This document shows, piece by piece, positions 58,038 to 64,000 of a stretch of DNA of 64,000 bases (its first letter is position 1; each line of letters starts with the position of its first letter). The translations under genes were made by a program, and so were the position numbers. The notes beneath the pieces are model-generated. The model ran no database searches. It was not told the DNA's origin and was given only the letters and a program-made list of their open reading frames with translations. Origin of the DNA: Hypericum androsaemum (lineage: Eukaryota > Streptophyta > Magnoliopsida > Malpighiales > Hypericaceae); contig OZ023188.1 in assembly GCA_963995505.1 (NCBI GenBank), forward strand, positions 6,200,001-6,264,000, given 5' to 3'.

Positions 58038-58487
58038 GGGAGTGGATTGGGTACGGAGTGAAAGAATTGATTCCGTACGGTTTGGAGTGAAGGGGGACTG
58101 CAGCGGCAAGCGCATGTATGTGATAATGGCAAGCGCAGTTATGTGATAATGGCAAGTGCAGCTATGTGATAATGGCATGTGTATTTGTGACAGCGGCAAG
58201 TCCCGTTTATGATAATGGCGCGTGTGACTTTTTTCATTTTGGTCCCTCGTATTTTAGCATTTTTGCAAAAAGGTCATACTGGCACGCACAATTATGTGAT
58301 ACTGGCAACGCAGTTATGTGATACTGGCATGCGCAGTTATGTGATAATGGCATTTGTATCCGGCCTGCGTTTGTGCGTGACTTTTTTCATTTTAGTCCCC
58401 GTATTTTAGCGCGTTTATAAAAAAATCCTCGCGTATCTTCATTCCGAACGATTCGGAATCTGAGCATTCCGTACCCAATCCATACCC
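58038..58487. mobile_element. Small Mutator-like element with 23-bp repeats
   Basis: 450 bp, ends GGGAGTGGATTGGGTACGG and (inward from right) GGGTATGGATTGGGTACGG. Flanked by a perfect 10-bp duplication, GGTAAAAGCT, at 58028-58037 and 58488-58497; block D has the single uninterrupted copy at 21159-21168. The interior has two runs of about three 23-bp units of the form GGCAAGCGCAGTTATGTGAT-AAT, at about 58105-58175 and 58275-58350. A relative is at 60301-60711. Non-coding. Confidence 0.9.
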
Positions 58488-59377
58488 GGTAAAAGCTACA
58501 ACCGATCCGGCAAAAAGGACAAGCTGCCTTCCGACCACCTACTAGGTGGTCCTCTTCCACTTTCACTTTGGACGGTATATTACCTTTCGACCCTCTCTAC
58601 TCGTTTTTATATAAATATGTAAAAATATTCTTAAATTCTCATATCCAAGTTAAGAAAATAACATATAGGCTAATGAACGTCCGGATAATAAGTTGTTTGA
58701 ATCGAGAGAATACAGTAAAATTAGTCAAATTCCCAATCGAATTAAACAATGAAAAAATATTCCAACTCTAATTAATAAGACCAAGTCGGGATAAAAAGTG
58801 TAATTAGTCAAATTCCGTTTAAGTAGACAGAAATCCAGCATCACATTGAGCCCCTCAACGAGAGCAGTGTCCCATGTTTACGCTTTGGGCTGTTCTTCAA
58901 TTGCAGTTGTTACAAAATTAGACGGGATATGAAAATAAGAGATTGACATATGCTACTTTGGAGCCTCTCCAGGTCCATTCCACCTGTGTTTTTCTCCTTT
59001 TTTCGATAAAGGTGAAACTTATGTAATTGAGTATACACTTTTTATGAATTCTTTGTTTCGAATGAGAGAATATGGGGTGAAAATATAGGGGACGAAATAA
59101 AATTTATTAAAATTATCGTAATATCTCGTAATCTGACCAACTATTTTTACAGATTAACACGAGAGTTTTCTAGCGTATTTAGTCATCACTCACATGCATC
59201 GCAAAAAATTTTTTAGGAGGTTACCCATCTTAAATTTGTCATCATTCTAAGATCTGACCAACTTAATCTTAGAGTTATTTCAATATGTGTTAAAAAAATA
59301 TACCTTATTAATATAAATAGTCAAATCAAATTTCATAAATATTTTTAAACACTTTACAAGTATTAAAAGACTTATCT

Positions 59378-59642
59378 TCATGGGAAAAAATGTCGGGTTC
59401 TGTCTGTCGGTAACTGATCTTCATGGGAAAAGGAAAAAGAAAAAGGAGTGAGTTTCTGACGAAAAATCAGTACATAAATTGAAATCTGGAAGCTGACACC
59501 AGAATCTTGGCAGCTGCAAACGGATTTCCGGGACCATTTCCTTTGGGATGGATCCATGTGCAACAAGACTTCGCTTACATATGCCTTTCTTGGTTTTTTC
59601 CAACTGCCAATTGCGATGTAACATTAAATTTGTATTGTCCAA
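59378..59642 (-). CDS. D' copy of the unrecognised short frame
   Basis: Counterpart of 23296-23499. Two overlapping minus frames (62 and 73 codons) are both conserved with block D, so DNA-level conservation alone explains the match. No domain recognised. Confidence 0.2.
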
Positions 59643-60300
59643 ATTTGGTCACCAGTCCATATCGAGAGGGGGAAAAGCTTAGGACAAATCATTTATTTGG
59701 TGGGGTGGCGATTAGATTCCCTATATCCAGAGACCCACCAGCCGACGCTTGGCGATAGATACTGGCTATAACTTTATTTGAAAATACTCAAAATTGTAGT
59801 ATTTAATTTAGATATTTTGAAACTTCATGTCACTGTTTTTTTCCTAAATAATGTTACGTGAAGTTACCTTAAGAATCATAAAATGAGTTTTTTATGATTA
59901 CCCAGGAAATAGAATTATGTTTAATGCTAGGATGTTCCTTTTTTATACAGCGATTTTTTTCTAATTGGGTGACAAAATGACCTACCACAAAATTGCTAAT
60001 GAAAAATACATATTGTGAATTTTGTGAGTCTTGCATAAAAGGAATAGTTCGAAGCATATTGTCTTTTTGTTTGATTCGGATATTTGGGAACCTATGAATC
60101 AACAAATGCGTTCTTTTAATATCGCTCGAATCTTATGAACAAATTCTACACGTAATATGTAAATACTTGTATGGTTGCACAGGAAAAAAGGTTTGCCAAA
60201 AGTTTTCCCATAGTATCACCTTGGCATTTATGTTGCAAATTAAGGAAAATGTTTAAGTCCCTCTTGCATCTGAATTGCTATTTCTTGTCTCCAAATACAG

Positions 60301-60711
60301 CTTTGGATTGGGTACGGATTCAAGGAATTGATTCCGGACAGTTTGGAGTGAAGGGGGACCGCAGCGGCAAGCGCAAGTATGTGATAATGACAAGTGCAGT
60401 TATGTGATAATGGCATTTATTTTTGTAAAAACGGCAAGTCCCCGTTGATGATAATGGCACGCGTAGTTTTTTTTTATTTTGGTCCCCCGTGTTTTAACAT
60501 TTTTGCAAAAAGGTCACACTGGCATGCGTGTAGTTATGTGATACTGGCATGCGCAGTTATGTGATAATGGCATTTGTATCCGGTCTGTGTTTGTGCGTAA
60601 CTTTTTTCATTTTGATCCCCGTATTTTAGCGCATTTACAAAAAAGTCCATGCGTGTGTTCATTCCAAACGATTCGGAATAGTGACATTCCGTACCCAATC
60701 CATACCCTCCT
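60301..60711. mobile_element. Second copy of the 23-bp-repeat element
   Basis: Starts TTGGATTGGGTACGGATTC and ends CGTACCCAATCCATACCC, with the same internal GGCAAGCGCA...GTGATAATG units as 58038-58487. Flanked by AATACAG at 60294-60300 and 60712-60718, the visible part of an older duplication. Confidence 0.75.
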
Positions 60712-60718
60712 AATACAG

Positions 60719-61153
60719 TATCAAAAAGATGGTAAACACTTTCCCAAAAAGATTGTAAACTGAAAATTCGCTTAATAATATTTGGACCGTACCGTTTCCG
60801 TTGTCAAGAGAACATCTTTGAGTGTCATTCCTTCTCATCCATTTTTCAAAAATTTTACTGTTCAATTCAATTATATTTTATAAAAAAATGAACATGCGCA
60901 AATAATTGCTAGAAAATAAAAGTGAGAAAATAGAATGAAAAAATTAGAATCGATCAATATCGAAAGTACCATTCATGATTTAATTATATATTTCAAATCC
61001 AAATTGTAAAATTTCAAAAGAATCAAGCTATTTTATCTTAAATATGAGTAGAATTTTTTTGCCCGAGAAAAATGATCACAATCCTCGATCGCATATTGGG
61101 GCCAGCGAGGAAGACCTCACAAGAAAGCGAGTTTAGTCGCTCTAAATCGCGTT
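60719..61153. other. AT-rich, no feature seen
   Basis: No repeat or frame of note before the LTR that begins at 61154. Confidence 0.45.
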
Positions 61154-61623
61154 TGTTGGAATTCCACCTTGTCCACCCATGATTCTCCATTAGTGGAGAA
61201 GCCACTTATGAGTGCTTTGGCACATAAAATAATACACCACCATAGTAGTGGGATTGTAGGTGAATCCTCTTCCTTTAAATGTGAGGAGGAAGAGGAGAAG
61301 TGGTAGGGGGAAGAAAATGAACGGACACACAAGAGAAGGATTGGGGATTAATACTTGATTAATCCCTGAATTCTCGATTTATCTCCAAGGCAAATAGAGG
61401 TCGTGGAAATTGTTCTTGACTCCGACATACCGTGAGCAAGAACCGACCGGTGACAAGAATCCGTTACGCTCCTGTGGATAACTGCGCTACAACAAGTAAG
61501 TGTGTTTACATTTTAACGAATTCATTCGTGAATTTATTTAACGTTAATTTGATTCGATTTCTAGATTGTAATTTGTTATAATCCACGTTATATATATGCG
61601 TATGTAATATGTAGAAATCTTCA
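61154..61623 (+). repeat. 5' LTR of an LTR retrotransposon
   Basis: About 470 bp from TGTTGGAATTCCACC to ATCTTCA, followed by the primer site. It has CT/GA-rich and TATATATATG segments usual for LTRs. The left end is inferred from the TGTTGGAATT motif; no second LTR lies in the window, so length and target duplication cannot be tested. Confidence 0.7.
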
Positions 61624-61624
61624 T

Positions 61625-61636
61625 TGGTATCAGAGC
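61625..61636 (+). promoter_or_regulatory. Primer-binding site, tRNA-iMet type
   Basis: TGGTATCAGAGC, two bases after the LTR end CA. It matches the consensus primer site used by most plant copia and many gypsy elements, complementary to the 3' end of initiator tRNA-Met. Confidence 0.85.
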
Positions 61637-62161
61637 TTGATTAGTTCTTGTTCTGGATACTATTTAATTTTTGATAATAAAAATTATGTGTAATTTTTGG
61701 ATCAAAAATTAGTTTTTAATAAACTGTTCTTAAGTTAACAGTTTCTGTTGTACTTGTGTGTACAATTGGCAAATCTCTAGGGATTGAATTGAATTGTGGT
61801 TCAATACGCGCATCAAAGGACTTCGTCCTTATTTGCACACGGGTGAAAATCCCAGGGACTAATATGTAATTTTGTACGCGTTGAAGAGTATAATGCTTTT
61901 GTCCTTATTGTGCAAACTTGTGTACCCCTGAGGGACTCGATTGATATTTGCCAAATTCCCAAATCGGGAAGAACCCTATTTTCGCCTGTTTTTCCCCAAA
62001 TCTACATCCGACGCAATCCGATCAAATACGACGTTTTGGAGGCCGGTAATCGAGTTTGCTCGAATCCCCGATGAATCCCCGACGTCTTCATACCATAATC
62101 TTGCGTTGACGTTGCCGGAATCAAGAGATTGAAGCCGGCGACGCCGGAAGAACGCGGGAGG

Positions 62162-62525
62162 GAGAAGATGACGGCGATGGTGATCGGGGGCATGACGGCT
62201 CACGAGGATGCTATCGACGCGCTCGTGAGACCATGGCGAGTCCGTTGCGAACGGTCTCAGCCGTCGCTTTGCCGTCCTCTCACCGTGGTCGCATTTTTGG
62301 AGTCGGCCGAGTTTTTTCTCTTCTTCGTTCGACGAAGAGGATGGAGAAGATGACGGCGATGGTGATCGGGGGCATGACGGCTCACAAGGTTGCTATCGAC
62401 GCGCTCGTGAGACCACGGCGAGTCCGTTGGGACCGGTCTCAGCCGTCGATTCGCCGTCCTCTCACCGTGGTCGTGGTTGTTAGGGTCGGCCGCTTTTTTT
62501 TTCTCTTCGATTCGACGAAGAAGAA
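62162..62525 (+). repeat. 182-bp tandem duplication
   Basis: GAGAAGATGACGGCGATGG begins both units (62162 and 62344). The units share GCATGACGGCTCAC, GCTATCGACGCGCTCGTGAG and CCGTCCTCTCACCGTGGTCG. The frames spanning it (74 and 112 codons) reflect the GC-rich repeat; 182 is not a multiple of three, so the frame shifts between units. Confidence 0.85.
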
Positions 62526-63174
62526 GGAGGAGAGGGAGAAGGAGGAGATTGTGAAAAGGGCATTTCCGTAATTTTACGGATTTTTTGCCGGAGTATTTAT
62601 ACTAAAGAAGGGCAAAACCGTAATTTCGTAGTCAAAAAAAAAAAAGGGAAGAGGACGCGGGTTTGACCATGGGTCAACGCGTCGCGGGCCGAACGCGTCG
62701 CAGCCCGTTTTCGTTTTTCTTTGGGCCGTTTATTTTTAAAGGGGCCCAACCCACATTTTGACTTTTACAGTCAATACGAGTGTGGGCTTTTGGGCCAATT
62801 TTTTCTACGCGGCCCATTTGACTACTATGATTTAAATGAGTTTATTTTTTAGGCTTGGTTGAATAAAATGAGTTTTATTCACATAAAATTTTATTTTTTA
62901 ATAAAATTTTGATTTTAAAATTATTATGATAATTTTAAAAATCAATAATATATATTTTAGAATGAGTTCTAAACTATATTTTAATCAATATTTTTAGAGT
63001 TAAGACACTAAAAATATGGAAAAGATTATAACCTATAAGGATCACGCAATAAAAGGCTACATCGTGAATATTCTTGGTGCGCTTTATCATTGATATGATT
63101 AAAATTATGATTTTAATCAATTGGGACTACTTGTGAGTTGGCCCAAATAACTAGCGTTATGATACAGGTTATCA

Positions 63175-63687
63175 ATGAGGATAAAGTGTTGTCCAAGAAA
63201 GTGTGTTGCACCTGTGCTTATTGCAAAGGCACAAGACATGCGCCGAAAGATATTAAAGCGTCGTATCTCTCGTTGGGTGCATAAAGATAATGAACAAGTA
63301 CTTATCGAGCATATTGTATCTGTTCACAATGAGATACAAGAATGTATCTTGGTTGGAGGTTATAACAGTGGGTATAACTGGGTATTGATGTTCATGGATC
63401 TTTTAGCTACGCTAAAGATTACGGAAGATGTTGACACTTTCATTTCTCCTGTAACTGGGACTATTCATAGAAAAGCTGTGGAACGTCTGGTTACATAACT
63501 AGGTGGGAAGGGAATTTTAGAGGAAATTCCTCATAATAAGTCAATGAGGTTGCGAAGTGGGCGTAAAGTACGTCGCTTCTGTGCTCATGAATACGTTCAT
63601 GAATTCCCTTATCCTAGCAAGTGGACAATCATGAACTCTGTTCCAGCCCGTGTTGTATATAGAGATATTGTCTTTAATAATGCGTAG
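63175..63687 (+). CDS. Unrecognised ORF with one in-frame stop
   Basis: From the ATG at 63175 a 107-codon frame runs to TAA at 63496-63498. The same frame then stays open for another 62 codons to TAG at 63685-63687 (SMRLRSGRKVRRFCAHEYVH in the second part). Total about 170 codons. Segments: a Cys-containing basic N-terminus (KCCPRKC; RRKILKRRISRWVHK), then EHIVSVHNEIQECILVGGYN and WVLMFMDLLATLKI. There is no gag, protease or reverse-transcriptase motif. Its start follows ATACAG, a possible splice acceptor at 63160-63165, so upstream exons may exist. It may be a captured gene, an unusual element gene or a pseudogene. Confidence 0.4.
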
Positions 63688-64000
63688 ATTTGTGGTATGG
63701 GTTTAAATCTTGTTGGAAATTTTTTGTACATATGTGTATAGAACTTCATGTATTTTCATGATTGTAATAACGATGCATGTGTGTTGTTGTAATTAAATAA
63801 TTTGTTTATTTAATTGCTTATTATTACCATGAGATATATCCACTTGAATTTACTATTAAAGAACTTTGAACGTTTAAAGTTCAAAATTAATTCTTGAATG
63901 GTGAGGGGAAACATACCCGTGACCTTCTTCGAATTCGAGGTTAATCAAGAACTTTATATCGTTTACAGTTATGGACGTATAGTAAATTATAATGTATTGC
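63688..64000. other. AT-rich tail, no feature seen
   Basis: Probable continuation of the LTR element interior or 3' UTR of the preceding ORF. AATAAT/AATTAAATAATTTG sequences could serve as polyadenylation signals but are not diagnostic. Confidence 0.35.

Larger units (their letters stand above)
57130..60290. repeat. Duplicated block D' (partner of D)
   Basis: Collinear with 20240-25345 but without the Mutator-like elements at 21252 and 23997; the first has a clean empty site here at about 58577. It carries its own insertion at 58038-58487. Similarity lapses at about 59930-60165. Confidence 0.85.
61637..64000 (+). mobile_element. Interior of the LTR element, runs off the window
   Basis: 2.36 kb of interior with no recognisable gag or pol. 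The leader (61637-62160) is moderately GC-rich, followed by a 182-bp tandem duplication, a GGGCC-rich stretch (62660-62820), an AT-rich stretch and an unfamiliar ORF. Absence of gag at the usual position suggests a non-autonomous (LARD-like) or chimeric element. Confidence 0.55.

Overview
This is plant nuclear DNA, most likely from a dicot. It is AT-rich, has GT-AG introns, and is crowded with LINEs, LTR retrotransposons, Mutator-type and hAT elements. It also holds degraded copies of typical plant genes: a FRIENDLY/CLU-type TPR protein, a GFA2-like mitochondrial DnaJ and an F-box/FBA protein. I cannot name the species. I see no clearly intact host gene. The best candidate is an F-box gene whose 378-codon frame is broken by a single TGA. 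No CRISPR array, operon or prokaryotic gene is present.

Layout. 0-5 kb: AT-rich DNA with two elements built from a 22-bp ATATTGGT-type tandem repeat and a Mutator-like MITE. 4.6-10.3 kb: a LINE split by a gypsy-type LTR retrotransposon (gag only, 3' LTR truncated). 10.3-10.85 kb: a short organelle-like tRNA-Ser fragment and an exon-like stretch. 10.85-33.35 kb: two direct copies (A and B) of a segment of roughly 5 kb, separated by a second block (C-D). C-D recurs at 55.45-60.3 kb (C'-D'). Comparing copies exposes insertions with target-site duplications and empty sites. 34.4-36.6 kb: a solo LTR with a perfect 5-bp target-site duplication. 37.7-41.4 kb: a decayed hAT element carrying a BED/DUF659/hATC transposase pseudogene. 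41.9-51.8 kb: 3' halves of two convergent genes, CLU/FRIENDLY on + and GFA2-like DnaJ on -. Both keep introns and both are broken; a deleted derivative of the hAT element sits in a CLU exon and a 1.27-kb Mutator-like element lies between the genes. 52-55.4 kb: the F-box gene, a truncated F-box copy and MULE remnants. 61.15 kb to the end: the left LTR, tRNA-iMet-type primer site and interior of another LTR element. That interior has a 182-bp tandem duplication and an unfamiliar ORF with one in-frame stop.

How it fits together. This is a repeat-dominated, probably gene-poor region formed by segmental duplication, capture of gene halves and repeated transposition. The strongest evidence is structural: seven Mutator-type insertions with 9-11-bp target-site duplications, three with empty sites in a paralogous copy, and an hAT parent/derivative pair. 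Homologies were judged by eye from translated motifs; no database search was possible, and boundaries not tied to a target-site duplication are approximate.
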